A stretch of 64,000 nt of DNA. It comes from Meconema thalassinum (lineage: Eukaryota > Arthropoda > Insecta > Orthoptera > Tettigoniidae). Of the stretch, positions 1 through 11,320 are shown one piece after another. The stretch spans positions 340,664,444 through 340,728,443 of the forward strand of contig OX336389.2 in assembly GCA_946902985.2 (NCBI GenBank), given 5' to 3'. Under the pieces are notes generated by a model, which did not search any database, was not told where the DNA came from, and worked only from the letters and a program-made list of their open reading frames with translations. The first letter of the stretch is position 1. Every line of letters starts with the position of its first letter. A program made the translations under genes and the position numbers.

Positions 1-349
1 ACAATTTATACACAAAATATACATCTCGAGTCCGCGCCACTGGCTCGTTAACAAGTTCAAAATCCTGGCTGCACTCGCAGTCGCTATCTCGTCCGGTATT
101 CCCGTCTCGTCTTGGACTTCGGTTCTGGTAAGCGCTAATTAGGGTGATACGATACTTCCCCCTTAAAGTTGAACTCGTCGTCTTTAAAAGAATGTTACAG
201 TTTATCACGCGCTGGCGTGAAATATTTAGATCACACAATTTAGTTGATTTTAGAACAAAATGTATTATAGCTTTTAAAAATTCGATACTGCAAACGCTGC
301 GACTTTAGCTCCCCAGAGCTCAGAAAATAAATTAGCTTCACTGATTTTA

Positions 350-575
350 GAGCGTAAAAATCACATTTCGAACTGGCGTGGAGTATACCTCTGAAGGCTC
401 CACAAGAATAGTCTTAGATTAAATTCGAGCGTCAAAAATCACACTTCAAACTGGCGTGGAGTATGCCTCTGAAGGCTCCACAAGAATAGACTTAGATTAA
501 ATTCGAGCGTCAAAAATCACACTTCAAACTGGCGTGGAGTATGCCTCTGAAGGCTCCACAAGAATAGACTTAGAT
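350..575. repeat. Triplicated ~77-bp unit inside the LTR
   Basis: Three head-to-tail copies share the core CTGGCGTGGAGTAT.CCTCTG followed by AAGGCTCCACAAGAATAG. The first copy differs at a few bases from the other two, which are nearly identical. The same array is present in the right LTR at about 9058-9283. Each unit has a short inverted repeat (GTGGAG / CTCCAC). Repeats in LTRs often hold enhancer elements; that role is inference here. Confidence 0.8.
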
Positions 576-748
576 TGGCGACAGGCCAAACCATTTATGA
601 GAAACTGACAAGGGCGGAGGAGTGGGGCAGAGTCGGATAAAAACTTCCAGAGTTTTTGTCTCACAAAGATGGGGCTGGTGTCATTCTTCTCCAAATAAAC
701 CCAACGTCTCAAATTACTCGAGCGGAGATTAATCCGTTCGGCGGTTCC

Positions 749-976
749 TTAGATACACACTTCCGCGCGCTTTTTACTACTGACGCCGTCCACCTCGTGG
801 TCACAGCTTGGTCTCTTGCGATTGGCTGATTCAATCGTATGTTCGTTGACAGGACCTCGTGATTCTTCCTTTATGTCTCCAATTTTGGTACAGTAGTTGC
901 ACAATTTGGCCTTGAACTCGACTAATTCTGGCCGTCCCCCAGGAATAGCTACCAACTCAGCTTCTGTTGCAATCAT
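749..976 (-). CDS. Small LTR-embedded ORF, 75 codons, unknown
   Basis: This is an ATG-initiated ORF on the sense strand of the gypsy-like element, beginning about 115 bases into the LTR. An identical translation lies in the other LTR at 9457-9684. The protein has a CxxC pair near residue 27 and a basic, polar C-terminal half ending in a KK/KR stretch. I do not recognise the family. Identity between the copies is expected from LTR duplication and is not evidence of selection. It could be the start of a U3/R-encoded peptide or a chance ORF. Confidence 0.3.
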   Translation of the reverse strand: MIATEAELVAIPGGRPELVEFKAKLCNYCTKIGDIKEESRGPVNEHTIESANRKRPSCDHEVDGVSSKKRAEVCI

Positions 977-1434
977 TACGAAATGCTGGCCTCCCTAATA
1001 TCCAAGTCGACTTCCTTATGTGCTGCCTGGGCCGTAGTAATAATAATAATAAATATGAATACTTATTTATCGAAGATCAATAAGGGTTCATTTATCCTCA
1101 GCAAGGTTTTGAAATTCGAAACAATTTATTGGTTTGGATTTCAAAAACAAAATCCACTGTAGTAACAACACATCTCTTTAAATCTCACTCAGCTGCTCGA
1201 GTGTATGCCCCTCTGACTCAATTAGTGTGCTCCCTTCTCGCTGGAATGTCATTCATATTTTCTCTAGGTCTCCCCCTTCTCCTCACGTAGTTGCCACTCC
1301 CGTCGTCTCAGCTGCTCGTTGTTTACAAACAAAGTGCGTACTCACGCGCTCCCCGTGGATTTGAGTGTTTGCTTTCAAAAAAAAAAAAAAAATTTTGGCA
1401 ATACAGATTCTGCACATATCATCTTTCCTAATCA

Positions 1435-3833
1435 TCAAATGGTTCCCTTCTGTAGTGATGCTGGAACTAAGATCCGCAGTTTAGTATGATGCTCATCCAC
1501 GTACTTATGTAACAAGTTATTCAAGTAGTGATATCTCGCTTGTTTAGCACTGGCTTCCCGGTACTCCGGTGAATTTGGTTGTAACTCCTTCCTATAGAAT
1601 TTTATCATCATCATCATCCATGGGTCAGCTTCTTGCTCCTTCCGAATATCCTTCAATCTTGCCAAAAACTCACGAGCCTTAGGTGTCAAGGTAATATTGT
1701 GAACTTCCGCTGTTACTTCGTTTCCGTCCTCAGGGTTTCTACTCAAGGCATCTGGTATGACGTTCAATTTCCCAGGACAATGTTCTATTGTGATGTCAAA
1801 CTGCTGTATGTAGATGGACCAGCGCGTAACTCTCTCACTTGCTATTGTTGTCTTAAATAAAAATGTCAGTGCATGGTGGTCGGTTCTAACAATGATGGAA
1901 TAACCATAGATCATCTTGCGCCACTGTTGGAGAGAATATAGAATTGCTAGTAGCTCAAGTTCCGTAACTGTGTAGTTCCTCTCATGTTTCCGTAATTTAC
2001 GACTCGTAAATGCCAAATAGGATTTCTTCTTGGGTTCTTCAGCGTCCTCTTGGTACAGCATAGCACCAATCCCAATTAACGAAGCATCTGCTTGAATGAT
2101 AAATTGTTTCTCAAAATCCGGATATCCAAGTTTCACACAGTTTTCCAATAAATCCTTCGTTGCTTTAAAAGACCTGTCGCACTCCTCGTTCCACGACCAT
2201 CGATTCGCTTTCTTCAACATCTCCTGCATAGGCGCTACTGTTTCTGTGTAACCAGGGCAATTTTCTTTGAAGAAACCTGTCACTCCCAAAAATGCTCTAA
2301 CATGTTTGACTTTGGTAGGTGTGGGAAATTTCTTAATAGCATCAATCTTGGCTGGATTAGGCCGCACGCCCTCGACATCAATTATATGTCCCAAATATAA
2401 AATTTCGCTCTGGCAAAAATGTGACTTTTTTAAGTTGATCTTGAAGTTCATGGTTCTCAGGTTGTCCAGCAGTTTATTTATATTCATCAAGTGTTCTTCC
2501 ATTGTCTCAGAAGCGATTAATATGTCATCAACATATCTCGTGGTGAAGTTCTTGACCTCCTCAGTCAGATTTCTATCGAGTGCTCTAATGAGTGCACATC
2601 CCGCAGTTTTCACGCCAAAGGGCATTCGACACCAGATATAACTTTGATTATCGAATAAAAATCCCGTCAACAGTTGGGATTCTTCTTCAAGTTCAAGATG
2701 GTGGAAACTATTCGTCAAATCAACACTTGAGTATATCTTCTTCCCACGGAAGCCTTTCAAAACATCTTTGATCCTCGGTGCTTGGTCGTGCTCAACTAGC
2801 AGTTTGCTATTTAAAACTCGCGCGTCTAGGCATAGCCTAATTGATCCGTTTGGCTTGGTCACAGCCAATATTGCGTTCAGATAAGGAGTTGCAGCTTTCC
2901 TTATCATGCCAGAATCTAATAAGTTAGTAATAATGTCCTTCACCTGAGAAAAATGCTTCTCTGGGATCGGGTACAATTTACTTTTGAATGGGGTCCAATC
3001 TGTTACCTGCATCGCATATTGAAAATTTAAAACTTTCCCAGGTACGGTGTCAAACGCTCCTTTATGTAATCTTAAAATTTCTTCCAATCTTCTTCTATCA
3101 GATTCCCCTACGATGGCTTCCTTAAGTCGCTCCTGAAGTAGAATTTCGAATTTGGTTCCGCCCATTTCTTCTTCCGCCAAATGCACCCAAAGTTCCTGCG
3201 AAATATCTCGGCTGTCCATTTCTAGCACTGCTGTCTGGTTGACTTGCTCTCCCCTCAAGATCTTATCTCCGGCCTCATTAGTGCATTCCTCAACAACCCA
3301 AGTATTTGCCTCTCTCTCCAGCGGATTCTCTTCCATATTTAAACCCACATGATCCAATCCTTCTACTTGTTTGAAGCTTACAGTGTTGTTATGTAAATCA
3401 ATTACAGCATGAAAATCGCAGATGAAGTTGGCTCCTAAAATTATATTGTAGTTCATCTTTGGAATAACAATGAATGTTTGTGAAAAAGTATGGTTCAATA
3501 TTTCCAGATCTAGAAATGCTTGCTGTTTACAATTCATAGTTTTGTCAGGAATGACACCTCTGACTTTCATTAGCGGTACCGGCATAATAGGAACAGTCTG
3601 TTTTCTTGCTATTTCCTTTATCAAAATTTCAGTGACTAAGCTCACCTGGCTACCTGTATCAATCAAACATCTCACCCTCATACCTCCAATATGCGCGTAA
3701 ATAATTGGTAGCTGTCTGATAACATTTTCACGGTTCTTCACCACTTCCTCCAGGCAGTCGTCTGGGAATGCTACCCACTCTTCTATATTGGCCACTATCA
3801 TCTCTTCTTGCTCCCTGGCGATCTCCGTTTTTA
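1435..3833 (-). CDS. pol: Gypsy-like pol: protease, RT, RNase H (integrase missing)
   Basis: The 788-codon ORF has its first ATG at 3801, but the frame is open upstream toward the gag end. Protease is indicated by the DTGS motif near residue 48. Reverse transcriptase follows, with LCLDAR around residues 330-340 and the catalytic YVDD box in the middle of the ORF. RNase H shows QADAS, an E in TELELLA and RTDHH. The linker ends with NVIPDALSR, as in Ty3/gypsy polyproteins. Translation stops about 80 residues after this, just inside the expected zinc-binding N-terminus of integrase, and only ~345 bp remain before the LTR. The integrase core is therefore deleted, and the element cannot integrate on its own unless helped in trans. 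The product would replicate the element in cytoplasmic particles. Family assignment below Ty3/gypsy is not possible by eye. Confidence 0.9.
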
Positions 3834-3845
3834 GCCTGTTTCCTT

Positions 3846-5054
3846 TCAGTTCATTTGTTTTTTTTTTTTATCCCGGGCCCCATTAGATGTGTTTCGCCGG
3901 TTATCATTCTGTCGCTCCTGTTGCCTCAGTAAACTCTCTGCCCCCTCTCCTTGATGGTTGTCTGGGCTCTGTCTGTTCGCCATGGCACGCCCCCACTTCT
4001 CCTTCTCCGCTTCTTCATTACTTAATTGATCCGAGTATTTACGGGATGCAATATATCGTTCGTCCCAGTTATTCCTATAATCTCCTCTGTTTTCTTGGCG
4101 ATAGTCCCTGCCGTAACTCCATCTACCATCTCCATTTCTTTGGTAAGGTCTACCTTGTCTCTGGTTTCCCCTCCAATTCGTGTACTCCCGCTGGTACGTC
4201 CACTGATTATTTTGATTTTGGTTATTCTGATGATATCTCCCGCGGTTATTCTGATAATTCTGATTGTTGTTATGGAACTGGTTTCGGCCGTCAAAATCTT
4301 GTCTTCTTGGCGTGAACTGTGTCCCTGTGGACTGTGTCTTACTTTGGTTCCCCTGGCCGTGGTTATTTTGGAGTCCCTGAACTACCTCTGCCGTGTTGAC
4401 ACATTCCAAATTCCTTCTTCCTGTCTGTGGGCTTACCATACTCGTCTCATCTAAGTGTCTGAGTAATTCTTCGGCTTGGACTGCGGTCTGAATATTTCCT
4501 GCGACTAATAATTGTTGGATATGCATTGGGAGTTGTTTTCCGATGGTTAGAACCATATTCGGCTCGCTAGGCGGGTCATCAAAATCCCTGAATTTTACCA
4601 ATTGCTGACTGAAGAATTCTGAAAAACGGGTTGGATGTGTACTATGGTATTTGCGCGTGTACAGGTCCATTCTTAACCCCTGCTGTAACGAAGGACTCCA
4701 AAACTTCTTCAAAAACGCCTCGCGGAATTGAGCCATGTCTGTAAACGTGTACTTGAAACTTAAAAACCAGGTCAGGCTAGGTCCTTCTAAAAATTTCTCC
4801 ACCAGTCTTAATTGTTTCTCCGGGCCGATGTGTTGGTCATTAAAGTAGTCAGTTAATTGCCGTAGAAATGCTTTGGGAGTGGTTCCTGAATGTTCTTTAA
4901 ACTTATCGGGCTTAAAATCATTACCCCGAATGACTTGGATGACTTGGGCTGGTGCCAAGTTCGGTTGCGGAGTTGAAGTCTCCCCCCTGTACTGCTGGAA
5001 TGCATTAGTCGTTAGTCTGGGACTTTGACCCCGACTCGTGTCCTCAGCCAACTA
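3846..5054 (-). CDS. gag: Gypsy-like gag, capsid and Asn/Arg-rich nucleocapsid part
   Basis: The first ~60 residues are Ser/Pro/Gln rich. A retrotransposon-gag capsid-like domain follows at roughly residues 45-190 (aromatic and leucine pattern WFLSFKYTF, then FREAFLKKFW). The tail (about 225-330) is rich in Asn, Gln, Arg, Tyr and Gly. No CCHC knuckle is visible, so RNA binding may rest on the basic Asn-rich tail. This frame is the direct continuation of the ORF at 5052-5372 after a single in-frame TAG (5052-5054). The two are therefore one gag split by one stop codon, not two genes. The end of the frame runs through 12 A residues (3858-3869 on plus) before its own stop, and pol is open in the -1 frame there. 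Confidence 0.85.
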
Positions 5055-5372
5055 CGAACCTGCCGGACTTCCAATACTTGTTTGCTTTTCCGGAATATTT
5101 TCGTTTGAAAATAATGTCGCATTCTCTAACGATCTAATCTCGTTTTTTATGATTAATTCTGAGTGTTCCTGTAATTTCGACTTCATATTTTCCTCCAGTG
5201 CCTGCATTCGCTTTAAAACTGCCAGCCTGTCTTCCTTATTCGCATGAGCCTGCTGGTCCCAATCTCGCCGGATCCTACTTTTTAAGCTATTTATTTTCTC
5301 CTCGTTCCTCTCCTGATTTTTCTCTAGCTCTTCACGTATCCGTTCCTGCGTTTTCACTAGTTGTTCCCCCAC
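5052..5372 (-). pseudogene. Gag coiled-coil segment between frameshift and TAG
   Basis: This is a charged Glu/Lys/Gln-rich helix of about 105 codons that continues the coiled coil of the upstream ORF (5332-6189). The two overlap in different frames. The heptad-like pattern of repeated 'QL.KTQE..RE' blocks moves from one frame to the other near 5390, consistent with a single-base indel. The segment ends at a TAG that is directly in frame with the capsid ORF. Confidence 0.75.
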
Positions 5373-6189
5373 CTCTTCTCTTATAGCCTCTTGCGGTTTT
5401 TATTAGCTGACCTTCCAAATTATCCTGAGTTTTGACGAGCTGCTCCCCTACTTCTTGTCTTATGACCTCCTGTGTGTTTATTAGCTGGCCTTCCATCTCT
5501 TTTCTTATGATCTCTTGTGTTCTGCCTAATTGCTCCTCTAAATTTTCCCGCAAGCGTATCCGCTCGGTTTCAGCCTTAACTTCCACTTTATCTATTTCCT
5601 TTATTAATTCCAGCACGTTGTTATCTACCGAATTAATTTGCTGCTGTAGTTTCTCTTGGGTCTTCTTCACTCCCGCGGTGTTACTGACACATGCTGCCTC
5701 TATCTGCTTGAGTTTATCTGCCACCATCTCGTCAAATTGTACTAATTTGTTATCAAATTTCGCCTCCAATTTCTTCATTTCGCCTAACTGTTTGATGTTG
5801 TTTTCCGCAACCTCGCCTGCCAGTTTCTCTACTTTTTGAACGCTCTGATTAATATCATTTGTGATTTTTCCTAACTGTTCGGTTTGTGTTACCGCCTGTT
5901 GTGACAATTTGTGGTTTAGTTCATTGAATTGTTTGTCAGTGTCTAATTTCTGGACTTCTAACTGGACCGAAATGTTACCGCTCATATCAAGTAATTGTTT
6001 TTCACTATGCTCACGCTGAGCTTCTAATTGTTCTTTTAATTGTTCTTCCGTCTTTACGGACATCTGCATTAATTGTTCTTTCGTTTTCGCGGACATCTGT
6101 TCTAATTGTTCCTCCGTTTTCGCGGACATTTGGATCGACATCTGTTCTAACAATGCCTTAATTTCATCAACAATCGCCATTTCACACAC
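5332..6189 (-). CDS. gag: Gag N-terminal coiled-coil region
   Basis: The 285-codon ORF starts with ATG about 530 bp downstream (minus strand) of the inferred LTR end. Almost the whole sequence is predicted by eye to be coiled coil, with repeated EEQLEQMSAKTKEQL-type blocks at residues 15-60 and repeated QL.NTQE.IR.E blocks at 225-265. A long N-terminal coiled coil ahead of a retrotransposon capsid is unusual but also occurs in the LTR element at 39183-46738, suggesting related families. Its likely role is multimerisation of Gag; that is inference. The last ~20 residues are out of frame because of an indel. Confidence 0.75.
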   Translation of the reverse strand: MCEMAIVDEIKALLEQMSIQMSAKTEEQLEQMSAKTKEQLMQMSVKTEEQLKEQLEAQREHSEKQLLDMSGNISVQLEVQKLDTDKQFNELNHKLSQQAVTQTEQLGKITNDINQSVQKVEKLAGEVAENNIKQLGEMKKLEAKFDNKLVQFDEMVADKLKQIEAACVSNTAGVKKTQEKLQQQINSVDNNVLELIKEIDKVEVKAETERIRLRENLEEQLGRTQEIIRKEMEGQLINTQEVIRQEVGEQLVKTQDNLEGQLIKTARGYKRRGGGTTSENAGTDT

Positions 6190-6721
6190 ACAAATATATT
6201 CAGAGAAAAACAGGGTTATGGGCTAAGGTTTCAGCCCTATACGCACATACATGTCACACATTTAAATATTACTGGCTCTAATTTAATGAAAATTTCAGTA
6301 ACAAAATTTACTGAATACAATGACATTTATTCCCAAACAACAAAATAACCCCTAGTGATCTGCTTTTAAATTCCTAACCAACAGAATTTACGAAACACCA
6401 ATTAACCGAAGTCAATTAAATGTCAGATATAAGGCAACATCTTCCTGCTTTGACTGAGTTCATTAATAATGCAAATTTCTAATTTTAATGTGGGCGCCAG
6501 AACAAGTTTATAACAAATACCAAATCAAATTCTAACCTTGTTCAATATTTCTAACTTTAGGAACTCAGTGATTTTACTAATGCACATGGCGGTACAACAT
6601 CGCCTCCATTTACTGAATTTACATGTCCGCTTGACCTGGCATCATTTCTCAACGAAATGAATATGAGATCAGCGAAGCAACAACAACAACAATCCCCACT
6701 TGGGCAGCCATTTTTGTTTTA
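6190..6721 (-). other. Untranslated leader with possible primer-binding site
   Basis: There is no ORF between the gag ATG and the inferred LTR edge. On the minus strand, TGGCTGCCCAAGTGGGG lies at about 6694-6710, some 12-14 bases from the proposed LTR end at 6722. It resembles tRNA-primed primer sites, which begin TGG. An alternative TGGCGCCC sits at about 6490-6497. I cannot decide between them without the missing LTR part. Confidence 0.4.
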
Positions 6722-9700
6722 TGAACCCTTCCAAAGAAGCATATGAGACTCAGATTCGGGGCGTAACAGGTCATATTCGTAAGTTGCTGTCAGGGCGCTT
6801 CATTAACTTGCAGGGTAACATATAACAAAATAACATGCAGGAAAGAGTGAAGCCAGGGTTAAAACAACTGAATTTAATAACAAATCACCATATTTACACA
6901 TAAACAATTAACAACAAAAACTCCCAACTGACTCCCGCTTAATAAAAATGCCAAAAACTTAGGCGATATCTCTGGAGAGATTAATTACCTGGACCAAGTG
7001 TCCTTAAATAAAAGATACAAAAAAAAGTGACCATATAAGTGCGTATGCCGTTCTACATGCATCACGATGTGTACTTTGAATGCGTGATTCGTTATCATCC
7101 AGAGTGACCCTTCAGACAACGAATCCGCATTTCCTAGAGCTAGACCGACACAAGGGAACACAACTACAATACTTAAGTTAAATCGACACTTCCTAAATCT
7201 ACTATAAACAAACACAAAATTTCCGTGTGAAATTGGACTTAAATTGCCGTAGCAACATTTACTGCCTAAAAACTTAGGACTTCTCACACAAATCAACACT
7301 AGTACATTAACACGTGACCAATAGAAAAAATACTCAAATGACCGCTGTCAAAATTTACAAATACTCTACCACTACACCAAACGGGTGTGACAAACAAAAT
7401 TACATGAAATCGAGTCACCAACAAAGCAATAGGCAAACAGCCAACATTTACGTTAATCACAATATTCTTATCCATACAAGGTACAACAATCCGTTACACA
7501 CATGGCGAACTCCCCCAATTAATTATGGCTTAAAATTTAGCCATCACAATGAACAGGTTTGCTGCATGAAAGCTTACAGGGTTCAGTCGGACAAAAAGGA
7601 CTGCCTATCAAAATAAGTCACAGGCAAAACGGGCGGTTGTGGAACTCTGCATGTCTGTCAACCCACGTGTCAATAACCTCGACCTCCCAGAGCATGGGGT
7701 CGAACCTCGAAGAAATGTGCCCCAAAGCACAATAATACGTGTGTGTCAGAAAAACATATGGACAAGAATCAGCAGTCTCCCAAGAGCACTCTGTCTTTCC
7801 ATCTAAAAATACAACAGCAGCAAAAAAATATAAGGGCGGTAGGACAACTACCCCCTCCTCACGTAGAATCAACACACACAAGACACATCAACACACACTG
7901 AATCACACGTATGGGTTGTGACAGACCCTGAAATAAAAGACACAAATAATATCCACATGCTGGCGCCATCGTTCTATGCCGTGACTAGTCACCTGAAAAG
8001 GACTCAAGAAAAATCTATCAAAATTAGAACGAAGGTGTTCTACAATTACTTTTAAGTTGGTGCACTCGGCTACCCTAACATGAATAATAACCTGTTCAGC
8101 AAAATGCTTTACAATCATTTCCTCCCATTCCTATTTCAAAATATTAACGTTAATAAAGCACCATTTATCGAATGTAACGGGTTCCGCAATTGCAAGGATA
8201 AAAATCACGCACGCACGCCGCGTACATTACATATGACTCAAGAAAAAAATCAAAATATCAACAAACACTTTGGCCACGCGCCAACGGACATTTAAACATA
8301 TAGTGTCGGTACAAGAAAAACAGCTAAAAACAAGAAAGAAAAACATGACTATTTACAAAGTTCCCCGGCCAAATCTAACTACATAATTGAAATAATCCAA
8401 TTTTAGTACATCACCGCTTCTGCATGTAGGACTAAGGACATCCTCCTCAACCCATTGCCCTATGGACAATTTAGCACTCCATAGTAGTCGTCTGCGTTGA
8501 TTTCTTGAAGCTCGTCCCAACTTCAAACCACGTGCCGATCATCTTGGTCTCGACTCCTTGGCAGAAAAGTTCAATGTTAAATATTTGCCTATCTATAATC
8601 GCTTGCAGGCTACTCAGTTCACCCACAATTGTCCTACTGCGATTAATAGCGAAGACTGGCCCTAATTATATCGCACATACGCACTATAAAAACACACATA
8701 CAATACACACAATTTATACACAAAATATACATCTCGAGTCCGCGCCACTGGCTCGTTAACAAGTTCAAAATCCTGGCTGCACTCGCAGTCGCTATCTCGT
8801 CCGGTATTCCCGTCCCGTCTTGGACTTCGGTTCTGGTAAGCGCTAATTAGGGTGATACGATACTTCCCCCTTAAAGTTGAACTCGTAGTCTTTAAAAGAA
8901 TGTTACAGTTTATCACGCGCTGGCGTGAAATATTTAGATCACACAATTTAGTTGATTTTAGAACAAAATGTATTATAGCTTTTAAAAATTCGATACTGCA
9001 AACGCTGCGACTTTAGCTCCCCAGAGCTCAGAAAATAAATTAGCTTCACTGATTTTAGAGCGTAAAAATCACATTTCGAACTGGCGTGGAGTATACCTCT
9101 GAAGGCTCCACAAGAATAGTCTTAGATTAAATTCGAGCGTCAAAAATCACACTTCAAACTGGCGTGGAGTATGCCTCTGAAGGCTCCACAAGAATAGACT
9201 TAGATTAAATTCGAGCGTCAAAAATCACACTTCAAACTGGCGTGGAGTATGCCTCTGAAGGCTCCACAAGAATAGACTTAGATTGGCGACAGGCCAAACC
9301 ATTTATGAGAAACTGACAAGGGCGGAGGAGTGGGGCAGAGTCGGATAAAAACTTCCAGAGTTTTTGTCTCACAAAGATGGGGCTGGTGTCATTCTTCTCC
9401 AAATAAACCCAACGTCTCAAATTACTCGAGCGGAGATTAATCCGTTCGGCGGTTCCTTAGATACACACTTCCGCGCGCTTTTTACTACTGACGCCGTCCA
9501 CCTCGTGGTCACAGCTTGGTCTCTTGCGATTGGCTGATTCAATCGTATGTTCGTTGACAGGACCTCGTGATTCTTCCTTTATGTCTCCAATTTTGGTACA
9601 GTAGTTGCACAATTTGGCCTTGAACTCGACTAATTCTGGCCGTCCCCCAGGAATAGCTACCAACTCAGCTTCTGTTGCAATCATTACGAAATGCTGGCCT

Positions 9701-9798
9701 CCCTAATATCCAAGTCGACTTCCTTATGTGCTGCCTGGGCCGTAGTAATAATAATAATAAATATGAATACTTATTTATCGAAGATCAATAAGGGTTCA
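6722..9798 (-). repeat. Right (5') LTR of gypsy-like element
   Basis: The part 8709-9798 is directly shown to duplicate 1-1090. I extend the LTR to 6722 because that position starts TGAACCCTT, an exact inverted match to the AAGGGTTCA at 9790-9798. This gives TG..CA ends and an LTR of about 3.08 kb. The extension cannot be checked because the matching part of the left LTR is outside the window. The stretch 6722-8708 holds only short chance ORFs. The end at 9798 is supported independently, because the polymerase frame to its right is open up to that base. Confidence 0.6.
9457..9684 (-). CDS. Second copy of the 75-codon LTR ORF
   Basis: The translation is the same as at 749-976 and it sits at the same position in the right LTR, about 115 bases from its outer end. 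It would lie in U3/R of the 5' LTR. No family is recognised, and coding status is uncertain. Confidence 0.3.
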   Translation of the reverse strand: MIATEAELVAIPGGRPELVEFKAKLCNYCTKIGDIKEESRGPVNEHTIESANRKRPSCDHEVDGVSSKKRAEVCI

Positions 9799-10380
9799 AT
9801 ATATTGGAATGTGTATACTGGATATTTCTAAAACTCTCATGTATTCCCACCACTATGATGTCCTGCTACCCTATTATGGCATGGACAATCTTAAACTCAT
9901 GTATATGGATACTGACTCGTTCATTTATTTGGTTAACACCCCAGATGTATATCAAGACAAGTTGGATTTCCTAGAACACCTGGACACATCAGATTATCCT
10001 ACTAATCACATATGTTACTCTACATCAAACAAGAAAACGTTGGGGAAATGTAAAGACGAGGCTTGTGGACAAATTATAAAAGCATTCGTTGGACTAAAAT
10101 GTATGCTTTAGACATAAATGGTAAATAAATCAAAAAGATTAAAGGTATTAGCAGAGGGGTTGTCAAAAATTGTATAAGCTTTCAAGATTATAAGGATTGT
10201 GTCATGAAAAACAATGTAAAAAGAATACCCATGAACATTATCGCTTCTAAACAACATGCCATATCATCTATAAGACTAAACAAAATTGCTTTGTGTCCTG
10301 GTGATGATAAAAGAGTGATTGATGCTAATGATATAGGTACATATGCCTATGGTCATTACTCAATCATTGACCATGCTTAA
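9799..10380 (+). pseudogene. Polinton/Maverick-type DNA polymerase B, C-terminal fragment
   Basis: The fragment shows the palm motif of family-B polymerases (YMDTDSFIYLV near 9911-9943), preceded by a segment typical of protein-primed viral/Polinton polymerases (CILDISKTLMY). After a small frame break near 10100 the frame resumes. It includes one TAA (about 10122), then a C-terminal block with RLNKIAL, a DDKR motif and AYGHYS, ending at TAA 10378-10380. The frame is open to the base touching the LTR at 9798, so the retrotransposon appears to have inserted within this gene. The N-terminal part should lie left of the window. Polintons are large DNA transposons with virus-like genes; no other Polinton gene is visible here. 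An adintovirus-like relative is an alternative. Confidence 0.8.
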
Positions 10381-10383
10381 AGA

Positions 10384-10715
10384 GTTAAGTTTTGAATATC
10401 AAAATCCTCTGCATGAGCCTAGCAAATACATAAAACAAATCAATTTAAAAAATTAAAACAATAGCACTGCAAAAATAGAACAACACAAAAAAGAAAAAAT
10501 TGGCATTCATAATCAAAAAATAAATAAAATAGAAAGCAAAATAAAAACAACTGTACAATTTATAACAAAAAGAATATATATATAAATGTATTATGTGTAA
10601 ATAGTGTACATGTATTTAAAATAAAAAAATATTCTATGGACACGGCTTGTACATTTTTAATTACTACCCACCTATCTCCACTCCTAATGCAAAATAAACT
10701 TGTAAAACACAAATT
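10384..10715. other. AT-rich non-coding stretch after polymerase fragment
   Basis: The sequence is strongly A-rich on the plus strand with no ORF and no recognisable gene. It may be Polinton-derived flank. Confidence 0.4.
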
Positions 10716-10928
10716 GGAAAATCCATGTTTCCATATTGATAAAATAGAAAAACTTTAATCTGACATTTTAAAAACTGTAAATGGGAAATTGTGTAATCGA
10801 TAAATGTGTAAACAACAAAATGCAAAATCCATGTTTCCATATTATGAAATTGAAAAACTTAAAACTGACATTAAAAAAACTGAAAATGGGAAATTGGAAA
10901 ATTGACAAATGTGTAAATAACAAAATGA
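10716..10928. repeat. Two tandem copies of a ~107-bp unit
   Basis: The phrase AAAATCCATGTTTCCATATT occurs at about 10717 and 10824, and the following ~85 bases are alignable, including GGGAAATTG, AAATGTGTAAA and AACAAAATG. A partial third unit may precede them near 10691. ORFs on both strands here are by-products of the repeat. Confidence 0.8.
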
Positions 10929-11112
10929 AAAAAAAATACCCGGTTGGGATAATGATCATGTTGTACAGTAGCCTATAAGACTAGCATAAGGATAGTTGCA
11001 TGTGCCCTTATATACTGTGTGTGTGTGCATTAGCCTTTGGATTAGCTTAAGTTAGATTTGGTAAAGTTAGGTTTGTTGTGGTTAGGTATGTGACCTTGTA
11101 GTTTACTCTTTT

Positions 11113-11310
11113 CGGAAAATGTAAAATGTAAAATCTAAAATCAAAAATCAAAAAAACCTTAAATTTAAAATGTAAAATCTAAAAAAAACTAAAATCTAAA
11201 ATACAAAAGAATAAAAAATGTAAAATGTAAAATCTAAAAAATGAAAAATTCAAAAATCAAAAATGTTAATGTAAAATGTTAAAATGTAAAATCTAATATC
11301 TTTAAATGAG
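11113..11310. repeat. Low-complexity AAAATGT/AAAATCT tract
   Basis: About 200 bp are built from short variants of AAAATGTAAAATCTAAAA. No gene is present. Confidence 0.85.
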
Positions 11311-11320
11311 GTTTCTGTGG

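Larger units (their letters stand above)
1..1090 (-). repeat. Left (3') LTR of gypsy-like element, partial
   Basis: This stretch is a direct repeat of 8709-9798 (offset 8708), and I noticed only a few base differences, for example near 115 and 167. The shared sequence stops exactly at 1090, with the final bases ..AAGGGTTCA. On the minus strand that is an LTR start beginning TG. The left edge lies outside the window. In the other copy the LTR probably extends to 6722, where TGAACCCTT mirrors this end, so about 2 kb of this LTR would be missing. It contains three ~77-bp tandem units (about 350-575) and a 75-codon minus-strand ORF (749-976). Near-identity of the two copies suggests recent insertion. 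Confidence 0.85.

Noticed and set aside
6485..6498. TGGCGCCC as the left element's primer site, and a similar TGGCGCC at 7962
   Set aside because: Neither has a TG-starting LTR edge next to it, while TGAACCCTT at 6722 mirrors the known LTR end. I kept 6490 only as an alternative.
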